DNA of 26,969 nt from a virus, in IMG/VR virus record IMGVR_UViG_3300027859_000069, positions 1 to 26,969 of that record. The stretch is one strand, 5' to 3'. A program made the position numbers and the translations under genes. The notes under the pieces were generated by a model. It was given only the letters and a program-made list of their open reading frames with translations, ran no database searches and was not told the DNA's origin. How positions within the stretch are numbered: position 1 is the first letter of the stretch; each line of letters starts with the position of its first letter. Positions 20,501-26,969 of this stretch are shown here, piece by piece.

Positions 20501-23004
20501 CAGGTACTTTAAAAAGGATAGAAGAAGAAGAGTTATTACCAAAGCCAGAAGAGATAGCAAAAGCTATTAGTGACATGCAAACTAACGGTGATATAGAAGG
20601 CATATTGACATATGCAAGAAGAATGATGGTACTTGCAGATGATCCTAAACAAGCTGGTCGATTTATAGCAAAAGCACCTCTAACACAGGCACTATTTAAA
20701 ACTGGCAGTATTGCTAACGAATTGTTTATTAATAGTATTTTATCTGCACCAGAAACACAGATAGTTAATACTATAGGTTCTTTATTTAATGTTGCTCTTG
20801 CACCTGTAGATTTATTTTTAGGTAGTGGTATAGGTGATGTTGCACTTAAAGGTAGAGCTATAAAAGAGTTTACAGCAATGTTTTCTACCCTAGAACAAAG
20901 TTTTATATTGGCAGGTAAAGCTCTTAGAGGTGGAGAAAGTATTATAGATCCACATCATATGCTTGGTTTGCAAGATGGAATGAGAGGTAGAAATAGATAT
21001 GCTATTCAATTTGACAATGAAATGAGTAATCCTTTTCTTGCAAGTATTAATTTACTTGGTTCAGTTGCAAGATTACCTTCTAGATTTCTTATAGCAGGTG
21101 ACGAACTTATAAAAAACGTTGCATTTAGAAGTCATGTAACAGGAGAATTTTATGAGCAAGCCTACAGGCAGGGGTTAAAAGGTGATGCCATGAAGAAATA
21201 TATACAAGAAAAAACAAGTAGAGTATTTGATATTGTAGAAAAACATAAGTTTAGTGCAGATAAAAAGAACAAAGATATTTTAGAAGCATATTTAAGAGGT
21301 ATAGATTTTGCACAAGACAAGACATTTACATCACAAATAGGTGGTAGTGGTATTACAGGTCTTGGTGGAGGTAAGTTTACAAATGATGTTGCAACAATAA
21401 TGAAGCATCCAGTAATGAAACCTATAGCACCTTTTGTTACTACACCAGTAAACATAGGTAAAAGTGTTATTAGAAGAACAGGTGTATCTATACCAGGTCA
21501 ACCTAAAATGAACGCTAGTTTAGGAAGAATATTAGCTGAACATAATGACAGATTATTTAGTCCAGATATGGCTACAAGAATGAGAGCTAACGGAGAAAGT
21601 ATTACAGGTGGTTTATTAATAGGATCATTTGTAACGTTAGCAGTAGCAGCAGATAATCCAGAAGCACCTATAGCTTTAGTTGGAGGTGGTACTACATTTA
21701 ATACCGAGAAGCGTAGACAGACACAATTTGGATTTAGAGAATTACCATATAGCTTTAGATTTTTAAAGAAAACGAATGGTATGTTTGGTGAAGTCGTAAG
21801 AAATGAAGATGGTAGTCCGCAATATGTATATATAGATTTTATTTCTAGATTAGAACCTATAGCATCATTGCTTATGCTTGCTTCTGACTTTGCAAATGTA
21901 AGTAAGTTTCAAGGTGAAGAGGATGATAGAAACCTAGCAGCTACATTACGTGTATTAGTAGGAAATAACTTAAGTAATAAATACTTTATACAAAGTGTAG
22001 GTAATTTATTTGAATTAATGAATAATCCAACCAGGTTAGAGTCCTGGTTACGACAACCTGCGAATTATATTGCTGCTATAGGTGCATATCCTATAGGTCT
22101 TAGGAAGAGTTTACGTAGGGCTAGAGGTGAAGATTGGACATCTACATTAGGTCAAGTTTATGAAAATGGTAAATTTATAGGTAAAGGTATGGGAATAGAA
22201 AAAGGTGAATTAGATCCACAAGAAATTAGTAAAGTAGATGCTGGTAATTATGAAGAAGATTTTATGATGGGTATGTTTGAAGGTAATGATTTAGGAAGTC
22301 TTAAAACAAAACGCAAACCATTTTTAATGAACTCATTAGATATTTTAGGCACTATGGTTATGCACACAATTAATAATGATTTAGCACCTAGATTAAATCC
22401 GTTATCAGGCAAGCCATATAAAAACTTTGGAACGATACCTTTTGTTGGCGGTATTAGATACAGCGAAAGTAGTACAGATCCTAACGAAGTACTATTAAAA
22501 AAATATGATCTTAATTTAGTACCTGTATCAGATATTCTTAGTGAGAATAGTAGTATGGTTGTAAGTAATGTAAATTTAAAAAATAAAGAATTACATACAT
22601 TAGAGAACCTTACTTCTAGTATTAAAATAGATTCACCATTTGGAAATAACTTACAATTTAACCAGGCATTATATAAGTTACAGCAGACAGAAGAATTTAA
22701 AAGATTTATGAAAAACTTTAATACACCACAAGATGATAGATTTCCTGATAATGAGTCATATGTAGAATTTCAAAATCAACAAAGAAGATATATGAACAAT
22801 ATGATAAATCAACTTTATAGAGCTTACAAAGAGCAAGCTGTAAATGTTTTAATAGATAGAAAGCGTGGACTTTTATCAAATGACTTTTATGATAGGGTTG
22901 AAGCTGGTAATAATCGTGAACGATTACGTATTATGAACGAGCAATCAACAAACGCTAGTGTACAAAATGTTAGCGGATTAGAAGATTTACTTAGGACTGT
23001 CTAA
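17521..23004 (+). CDS. Giant internal virion protein, gp16-like, with HExxH metallopeptidase motif
   Basis: At 1827 residues it is longer than T7 gp16 (1318) and occupies the gp16 position. The C-terminal half has features of gp16-type ejection proteins: 'LFINSILSAPETQIVNTIGS', 'GSVARLPSRFLIAGDELIKN', 'HVTGEFYEQAYRQG'. It contains hydrophobic stretches consistent with inner-membrane insertion. Around residue 600 it has a zinc-protease motif: HELWH (His610, Glu611, His614) in SEVLIHELWHSLS. Downstream, FLNIDEFFAVNMTKMFEDYA contains Glu711, a candidate third ligand, which together recall the metallopeptidase domain of phage polyvalent proteins. No transglycosylase motif is at its N-terminus; that domain sits at the end of the preceding gene. 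TAATG overlaps occur at both ends. The first 150 residues are acidic and polar, with no clear domain. Confidence 0.85.
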   Translation: MTNSNPNFNPNIDETDSTESNIPPIEELVEDNKQNIELNSLQTEGTDPKGKAIKNKRGRTIGYENDTEEGFDKDAFLDYKNNNYSNPQIGRSVVRNNESDIIRGEFNQKDLFAEFEQNIRPLSVLEKTFPSNLRFQLTQEERNKFAVRKEDGTIDHAATDRKFITLGENKYARATVAGIANIPNEIYKIGRYIGGDRTPDNLYSLQELGLELEDDKDDFAYQTTKFLAGFLLPYAGLSKTGKVLSGWKMLKGVNGLGLANPAFRSFVAGSVAETIAIDAYDENFFNFLIDIDTPYLDFAQPLLEVLAADETRTEDLGVAKLRQFLAGGVFGEVLGYGGSKVAQKLILEPIGYGARATGNGALFLADQGSQVIRRTMDEFMPPTILSKEQIKSRTIQLLKDIKANPKRLEFFKKQIDILNNANITETAGFVPKEIADEITELDRVAKRVEDLIARGDLVYSEGALDFEPDADSMEYYTQKIFQELSEGTLNNQRLDDLLRQQPLLTFKQSKKQSFTRVSERIEGLRSYRGIERTERYLNNLARDRVIGLEEVDEIRDFLNFIGREAFDDIVLEQDATLSRATLGNYNFNKSLIKLRNTTIQEGRMSEVLIHELWHSLSRNLPKKELRKLTGEFARARNKFLQTHEAGKRAFIAKTSIQEMQVIKNLEAFSDPTRMTKPIKVNETNFNRLASRYYDKEFKFVGDSYQFLNIDEFFAVNMTKMFEDYALELETLAPRGTFKYITQIVSEMFRDTLASIRSVLGLEQTKNIFNMYKRRMFKQRLSNYPLEFRNLEKMPTELEATLNAKMPGDKGFKRPRIKARFNRRLYGDGQEITIAERVADNLLDLDPKAPFRMTHAETIGYAHGELPEHVYKDIVAAAGAMNTGNPTKRLRVKLLRALNLQKEIIGNMKTNIHELEKYALTGSQIPQEIIDEVALDSYRWIKFNTPTKKVVSEVAGTLDAIKLVGKEPPEGAISTKVGRKKKNTLPKGNIKNQVAGTLKRIEEEELLPKPEEIAKAISDMQTNGDIEGILTYARRMMVLADDPKQAGRFIAKAPLTQALFKTGSIANELFINSILSAPETQIVNTIGSLFNVALAPVDLFLGSGIGDVALKGRAIKEFTAMFSTLEQSFILAGKALRGGESIIDPHHMLGLQDGMRGRNRYAIQFDNEMSNPFLASINLLGSVARLPSRFLIAGDELIKNVAFRSHVTGEFYEQAYRQGLKGDAMKKYIQEKTSRVFDIVEKHKFSADKKNKDILEAYLRGIDFAQDKTFTSQIGGSGITGLGGGKFTNDVATIMKHPVMKPIAPFVTTPVNIGKSVIRRTGVSIPGQPKMNASLGRILAEHNDRLFSPDMATRMRANGESITGGLLIGSFVTLAVAADNPEAPIALVGGGTTFNTEKRRQTQFGFRELPYSFRFLKKTNGMFGEVVRNEDGSPQYVYIDFISRLEPIASLLMLASDFANVSKFQGEEDDRNLAATLRVLVGNNLSNKYFIQSVGNLFELMNNPTRLESWLRQPANYIAAIGAYPIGLRKSLRRARGEDWTSTLGQVYENGKFIGKGMGIEKGELDPQEISKVDAGNYEEDFMMGMFEGNDLGSLKTKRKPFLMNSLDILGTMVMHTINNDLAPRLNPLSGKPYKNFGTIPFVGGIRYSESSTDPNEVLLKKYDLNLVPVSDILSENSSMVVSNVNLKNKELHTLENLTSSIKIDSPFGNNLQFNQALYKLQQTEEFKRFMKNFNTPQDDRFPDNESYVEFQNQQRRYMNNMINQLYRAYKEQAVNVLIDRKRGLLSNDFYDRVEAGNNRERLRIMNEQSTNASVQNVSGLEDLLRTV

Positions 23005-26000
23005 TGGCTACTAACACCACCGCTACAGCTACAAACCATACAGGAAACGGTAGTACCACTAACTTTGCAATATCTTTTTCGTTTTTATCTAGTGCAGAAA
23101 TAGACGTAACAGTAGCAGGTGTATTAAAAACATTAGATACTCACTATACAATTAGCGGATCTACAGTCACCTTTACTTCTGGTAACACCCCTGCTAATGG
23201 TGCTGCTGTAAAGTTTCAACGAGATACAAATATAAGTACAAAGAAAGTAGATTTTACAGATGGTAGTGTTTTAACAGAAACAGATCTAGATACAAATAGT
23301 GACCAGGTATTATTTGCTCAACAAGAGATTACAGATAAATTATCAGGTATAGAAGAAGGAGCTACAGCAGATCAGACAAATGCAGAAATCAGAACAGCAG
23401 TAGAAGCTGCAACTGATAGTAATGTCTTTACAGACGCAGATCATACCAAATTAAACAACATTGAAGCCAACGCTACTCAAGATCAAACAGCTAGTGAAAT
23501 AAGAACACTTGTAGAGAGTGCAAGTGATAGCAACGTGTTTACTGATGCAGACCATACCAAACTCAACAACATTGAAGATAATGCCACCGCAGATCAAACT
23601 AATGCTGAGATAAGAACAGCAGTAGAAGCAGCTTCAGATTCTAATGTCTTTACTGATGCTGACCATACAAAACTGAATAACATTGAAGATAATGCCACCG
23701 CAGATCAGACAGTATCAGAAATCAAAAGCCTTATAGCTGGTAGTCCTCTTGATGCTACTCACCTAGCAGCAAACTCAGTTGATAGTAGTGAGCTAGTTGA
23801 CGGAAGCGTGGACACCTCTCACTTATCTGCTGATTGCGTGGACGCTACAAAAATAGCCGACAATGCTATCGGATCAGAACATCTACAGGCAAACTCAGTA
23901 ACAACTTCTGAAATTGCAGATGCGGAACTAACAACACTAGCTGGTATGCAGTCTGGTACAGCTTCTAAGTTAGCTGACAGTACAGCTTTGACTTCTGATA
24001 TTGCCGATCTAAACCAGATAGATGGCATGGCAAAGCAGACAACTATAACTGATGATGATACAAAGTTTCCTACCTCTGGTGCTGTTGTAGATTTTGTAGC
24101 TGCACAGATCGCACCTATTGGTGGATTGGAAGTTATAGCAAATGAAGATAGCTTCCCTACTTCACAACCTTCATCAGGTGTAGTTATCAGTATTTCAGAT
24201 ATAGAAGGTCTTGTAGTCAATGGAAGTGGTGTTGCTACAAATGCAAGAACAACAGGAAACGGATCAGATAACGTAACTATTAATGGTTTTCCTTCTAGCT
24301 TACAAAGTAAGACAATGGCTGCTGGTCTTGGTCTTATGGTCAGTTCTACAGGCTCTAGTCAAACTTATACTTACCATAAACTATTAGCAAAAGAAGCTGA
24401 TGTAGAGCAACTAAGTAATGATATAAATGACTTTGCAGCTAGGTATAGAGTAGGTTCTTCTAACCCTACAACTGATCTTGATGCTGGTGATCTATTCTTT
24501 AATACTTCTACTCAGAAGTTATTAGTTTATAACTCAACTAATAGTGCGTGGGAAGAAGCACAAAGTATTGGTAACTTCTTTATATCTACATTTAGTGAAT
24601 CGTTTGACGGAAGTAGAACAGATTTTACTGTAAGTAATGCACCTGCAAATGCTCAACAGATAATCCTTAGTATTAATGGTGTTGTACAGAAACCTAATAG
24701 TGGAACATCTACACCTTCAGAGGGTTTTGCTTTATCTGGCAGTACTGTAAAACTATCTTCTGCCCCTGCTAGTGGATCAGATGTATTCATAATAGTAATG
24801 GGTTCTACAGTAAATATTGGAACTCCAAGTAACAACACAGTAACAAGTGCTATTCTCCAAAACGGATCAGTCATAACCGCTAAGTTGGCAGATCAAGCGG
24901 TCACTTTAGATAAGTTATTACATGGCGATAGCAATAGTAACGGAAAGTTTTTAAGAGCTAATAATGGTGCAGACCCTACGTTTGAAACAGTAGCAGCAGC
25001 TACAGGAGCTAGTAATGCTATCCAAACAACTGATGGGTCAGGTGCTTTTACTGCAAGTAATACTTTTACTATTTCTGGAGATAGTTTTCAAGGTCACGAC
25101 ATACATCTTGTGTCGGACAGCGGCAACAACCCCCCAGTTCTATCGCTTGGTAGTGGACATGGTGGTACTGTTAGATGTGCAACAACCGCATCTGGAGCAT
25201 TTGGATCAATTTTAAATGACTCTGGATTACAACTTGGCAGAAATACACAGTATGTAAAACTAGCTGCACCAGCAGATCAGTCAGGACAAGCAAGCTATAC
25301 ATTCACTTTCCCTCCTATATCAGGAACTAGCGGTCAAGCTCTTACTACAAATGGAAGTGGAACTACAAGCTGGACTACAATTTCTTCTGACTTGGTAGAT
25401 GACAGTTCACCACAGCTAGGCGGTAACTTAGATACGAATAGTCGTGATATTCTTTTTAGCGATAATGCTTCAGCAAAGTTTGGTGCTGGTACTGATTTAG
25501 AAATTTTTCATGACCCGACATCAGGTCATAGTAGAATTGCAGAAACTGGTTCTGGTCATTTAATTATTACATCAAATGGTGATGGAGTAATTCTGCAACA
25601 ACATAGTAGTGGTTCAAATCTAGCAAAGTTTCTTACAGGTGCAGCCTGCGAGTTATACCATTCAGGAAGTAAAAAGCTTTCTTCAACTTCAACTGGAATA
25701 GAAGTTCACGGAAGTACAGATAATGCCAGAATTTCGTTTGGTGACGCTTATGCAAATAGTTCAATTGGTTATGTTGGTTTAAATCGTTTTGCTATTGATA
25801 GCCATGACGGATTAGAAGTTAGAGACGTTTCCGATTCTTATGCAACTAGATTTAAAATAGATCAAAATGGTCATGTATTACCCGGTACAAATAATACTTA
25901 TGATTTAGGTTCCTCATCATTACGTTGGAGAAACGTTTACACCAATGACCTTAACTTATCTAACGAAGGTGGTGCTAATGATGTTGACGGAACTTGGGGA

Positions 26001-26093
26001 AGTTATACTATACAAGAAGGAGCAGAGGATCTTTTCTTAGTGAACAAACGCAATGGCAAGAAGTATAAGTTTGCTTTAACGGAGGTATCATAA
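23004..26093 (+). CDS. Tail fibre protein, T7 gp17-type N-terminus with tandem repeats
   Basis: A 1029-residue fibre. Residues 1-110 match the T7 gp17 N-terminal attachment domain ('TNFAISFSFLSSAEIDVTVAG', 'HYTISGSTVTFTSGNTPANG', 'VDFTDGSVLTETDLD', 'QVLFAQQEITDK'), which anchors to tail tubular A. Residues 114-240 are 37-aa tandem repeats, then a repeat-rich shaft ('NSVDSSELVDGSVDTSHLS'). A second strand-rich module repeats the attachment-like pattern ('FSESFDGSRTDFTVSNAPAN', about 533). The C-terminus ends in 'LGSSSLRWRNVYTNDLNLSN', a form common in marine phage fibres. It should bind the host receptor. The end carries GGAGGT for the next gene. Base use in the repeat region is less AT-biased than in the neighbouring internal-protein genes. 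Confidence 0.88.
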   Translation: MATNTTATATNHTGNGSTTNFAISFSFLSSAEIDVTVAGVLKTLDTHYTISGSTVTFTSGNTPANGAAVKFQRDTNISTKKVDFTDGSVLTETDLDTNSDQVLFAQQEITDKLSGIEEGATADQTNAEIRTAVEAATDSNVFTDADHTKLNNIEANATQDQTASEIRTLVESASDSNVFTDADHTKLNNIEDNATADQTNAEIRTAVEAASDSNVFTDADHTKLNNIEDNATADQTVSEIKSLIAGSPLDATHLAANSVDSSELVDGSVDTSHLSADCVDATKIADNAIGSEHLQANSVTTSEIADAELTTLAGMQSGTASKLADSTALTSDIADLNQIDGMAKQTTITDDDTKFPTSGAVVDFVAAQIAPIGGLEVIANEDSFPTSQPSSGVVISISDIEGLVVNGSGVATNARTTGNGSDNVTINGFPSSLQSKTMAAGLGLMVSSTGSSQTYTYHKLLAKEADVEQLSNDINDFAARYRVGSSNPTTDLDAGDLFFNTSTQKLLVYNSTNSAWEEAQSIGNFFISTFSESFDGSRTDFTVSNAPANAQQIILSINGVVQKPNSGTSTPSEGFALSGSTVKLSSAPASGSDVFIIVMGSTVNIGTPSNNTVTSAILQNGSVITAKLADQAVTLDKLLHGDSNSNGKFLRANNGADPTFETVAAATGASNAIQTTDGSGAFTASNTFTISGDSFQGHDIHLVSDSGNNPPVLSLGSGHGGTVRCATTASGAFGSILNDSGLQLGRNTQYVKLAAPADQSGQASYTFTFPPISGTSGQALTTNGSGTTSWTTISSDLVDDSSPQLGGNLDTNSRDILFSDNASAKFGAGTDLEIFHDPTSGHSRIAETGSGHLIITSNGDGVILQQHSSGSNLAKFLTGAACELYHSGSKKLSSTSTGIEVHGSTDNARISFGDAYANSSIGYVGLNRFAIDSHDGLEVRDVSDSYATRFKIDQNGHVLPGTNNTYDLGSSSLRWRNVYTNDLNLSNEGGANDVDGTWGSYTIQEGAEDLFLVNKRNGKKYKFALTEVS
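23343..23720 (+). repeat. 111-bp tandem repeats in the tail fibre gene
   Basis: Three full 111-bp units (23343-23453, 23454-23564, 23565-23675) and a partial fourth encode a 37-residue repeat with the core 'EIRT.VE.A.DSNVFTDADH' followed by TKLNNIE. Protein identity is higher than DNA identity: synonymous sites vary between units. This implies selection on the protein rather than very recent duplication. The repeats form the proximal fibre shaft and could change copy number by recombination. Confidence 0.85.
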
Positions 26094-26560
26094 TGGGAAT
26101 ATTTACAAGTACTTTATTTCCTGCTGGTGGTGAAACGGGAGATGGAGGAGGAATAATACAAATAAAAATAAATATAAAAACAGCTAGGTTTGCAACGACT
26201 TCTACAAGTTATACGGATGTTACAGGATATGATTGTTCTATTACCCCAACTTCCTCTAGTAATAAAATTTTAGTTATCACTTCTGCTAGTTTTGGTGCTG
26301 GTGGAGATGGTATAGATAATTACGCAAGATTATTAAGAGGGTCAACTAATATTTTGAGCAACGACTTGTCTATTAGGATGCCTAATGCCTATATTAATAA
26401 TACTTTTGTTCATACAATATTAGACAGCCCAAATACTACTTCTGCTACAACATACAAATATCAAGTAAAAGCTGCATCAAATGAAGTATTTTTAAACAGA
26501 GGTGGTAGTAATGTTATTAGAGGACAGTCAAGCATTATGTTATTGGAGTTATCATCGTGA
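26093..26560 (+). CDS. Short tail-tip/fibre-associated protein (155 aa)
   Basis: A 155-residue beta-rich protein: Gly-rich start (PAGGETGDGGG), then 'ATTSTSYTDVTGYDCSITPT' followed by 'SSSNKILVITSASFG'. This pattern is very common in short tail-end proteins of marine phages and fits a jelly-roll or receptor-binding fold. The end has 'SNVIRGQSSIMLLEL', also typical of that family. It is probably a tail-tip or fibre accessory subunit; receptor is unknown. GGAGGT lies 6 bases before ATG 26093, which overlaps the fibre stop (TAATG). Its own 3' end holds a GGAG for the following GTG start. Confidence 0.65.
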   Translation: MGIFTSTLFPAGGETGDGGGIIQIKINIKTARFATTSTSYTDVTGYDCSITPTSSSNKILVITSASFGAGGDGIDNYARLLRGSTNILSNDLSIRMPNAYINNTFVHTILDSPNTTSATTYKYQVKAASNEVFLNRGGSNVIRGQSSIMLLELSS

Positions 26561-26844
26561 GTTTAAATTTAGATTTTGAAGCAATTTACAAAGCATATTC
26601 AAATGCTGTAACGATTGATGATGATACAGGTGTTTTTGATGCTTCTGGTAATTCAATTACTCTTAACCAATCTTTAATAGATGCAGCGAGAGTAGAACTT
26701 GATAAATTAAATTATCAAACACAAAGAAAAGCAGAATACCCAGATTGGGGTACACAACTCGATTACATATACCACAACGGAATCGAAAAATGGAAGACAG
26801 ACATGATAGATCCTGTCAAAAACAAGTACCCAAAACCTAGCTAA
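26557..26844 (+). CDS. Tail fibre assembly-like protein (95 aa)
   Basis: A 95-residue soluble protein. The C-terminal half has 'RKAEYPDWGTQLDYIYHNGI' then 'W.....PVKNKYPKP', the hallmark of a small family found next to tail fibre genes and usually labelled tail fibre assembly or accessory. The N-terminal 40 residues are divergent. It starts at GTG 26557, with GGAG 9 bases upstream, and overlaps the previous stop (GTGA). Between two fibre-type genes, an assembly or chaperone role is likely, though some members may be virion parts. Confidence 0.65.
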   Translation: MSLNLDFEAIYKAYSNAVTIDDDTGVFDASGNSITLNQSLIDAARVELDKLNYQTQRKAEYPDWGTQLDYIYHNGIEKWKTDMIDPVKNKYPKPS

Positions 26845-26846
26845 CT

Positions 26847-26969
26847 ATGGGATTAACACAAGTATCAACAGATGGTGTCAAGAATGACGCAATCACAAAA
26901 ACAAAAATACCAGCAAACCAGATAGAAGCTAGTGAACTGGCAGATAACGCAGTCGATACTAATGCCATA
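26847..26969 (+). CDS. Second tail-fibre-type protein, N-terminal fragment (cut by window edge)
   Basis: The first 41 codons are visible: GLTQVSTDGVKNDAITKTKI, then 'PANQIEASELADNAVDTNAI'. This matches the repeat-rich shaft of marine phage fibre proteins ('ALTQVSTDGVKN.AI...KI.A..I..S.LADNAVDT.AI'). It resembles the shaft of the fibre at 23004 ('VDSSELVDGSVDTSHLS', 'IADNAIGSEHLQANSV'). It lacks the gp17 attachment domain, so it is probably a distal or side-fibre component. ATG 26847 is two bases after the previous stop. The frame is open to the window end. Confidence 0.7.
   Translation, partial: MGLTQVSTDGVKNDAITKTKIPANQIEASELADNAVDTNAI

Noticed and set aside
23343-23720. Direct repeats as a CRISPR array
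   Set aside because: The units are contiguous, in frame and coding, without variable spacers; they are fibre shaft repeats.
23819-24220. Minus-strand 133-aa ORF inside the tail fibre gene
   Set aside because: It lies wholly antisense to the fibre shaft and its composition mirrors the repeat codons; no ribosome site or family likeness.

Overview
The window looks like about 27 kb of a low-GC, marine T7-like podovirus. It carries most of a T7-type virion gene set: terminase small and large subunits, capsid, both tail tubular proteins, three internal virion proteins (gp13-, gp14- and gp16-like, plus a gp15-position protein) and a gp17-type tail fibre. The host cannot be fixed from the sequence. 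AT-rich codon use and the secreted and proline-rich accessory proteins recall phages of picocyanobacteria or SAR11-type bacteria. There are no tRNAs, rRNAs or CRISPR arrays.

Layout. (1) 1-3740, minus strand: an early/accessory operon read leftwards from a sigma70-like promoter at 3798-3827. In reading order it holds small unknown genes (75, 63, 44 aa), an ArdC-like antirestriction protein, a papain-fold-like cysteine peptidase candidate, more small genes (50, 136, 56, 32 aa), an NrdR-type zinc ribbon, a 53-aa ORF, and the first 54 codons of a probable tyrosine integrase cut by the window edge. Most intergenic gaps repeat one leader design: a hairpin, then CTAACCAAA, often TTTACCAA, then the start codon. 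(2) 3741-4325: an AT-rich gene-free gap with repeated AACCCTATA words, a 22-bp tandem repeat and inverted repeats. It lies between the end of terminase and the early promoter, where T7 relatives have their genome ends. (3) 4326-6769, minus strand: TerL, TerS-like and two small genes. (4) 6770-6834: a divergent control region. (5) 6835-8647: a membrane/envelope cassette (holin-like protein, two signal-peptide proteins, a minus-strand proline-rich membrane protein, a 41-aa membrane peptide). (6) 8648-26969, plus strand: capsid with its own promoter and a strong terminator, two tiny basic proteins, tail tubular A and B, internal virion proteins, tail fibre, two short tail-end genes and the start of another fibre gene.

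How it works together. The virion operon from 9928 to 26844 is tightly chained. Most junctions are TAATG, ATGA or GTGA overlaps, which suggests translational coupling. Portal and scaffold genes, normally just upstream of a T7-like capsid gene, are absent and must lie outside the window. Peptidoglycan-degrading and protease activities appear inside the ejection proteins: a lytic transglycosylase at the C-terminus of the 1041-aa protein and an HELWH metallopeptidase motif in the 1827-aa protein. The early operon points to host take-over (restriction evasion, possible nucleotide-metabolism regulation) and possible integration.
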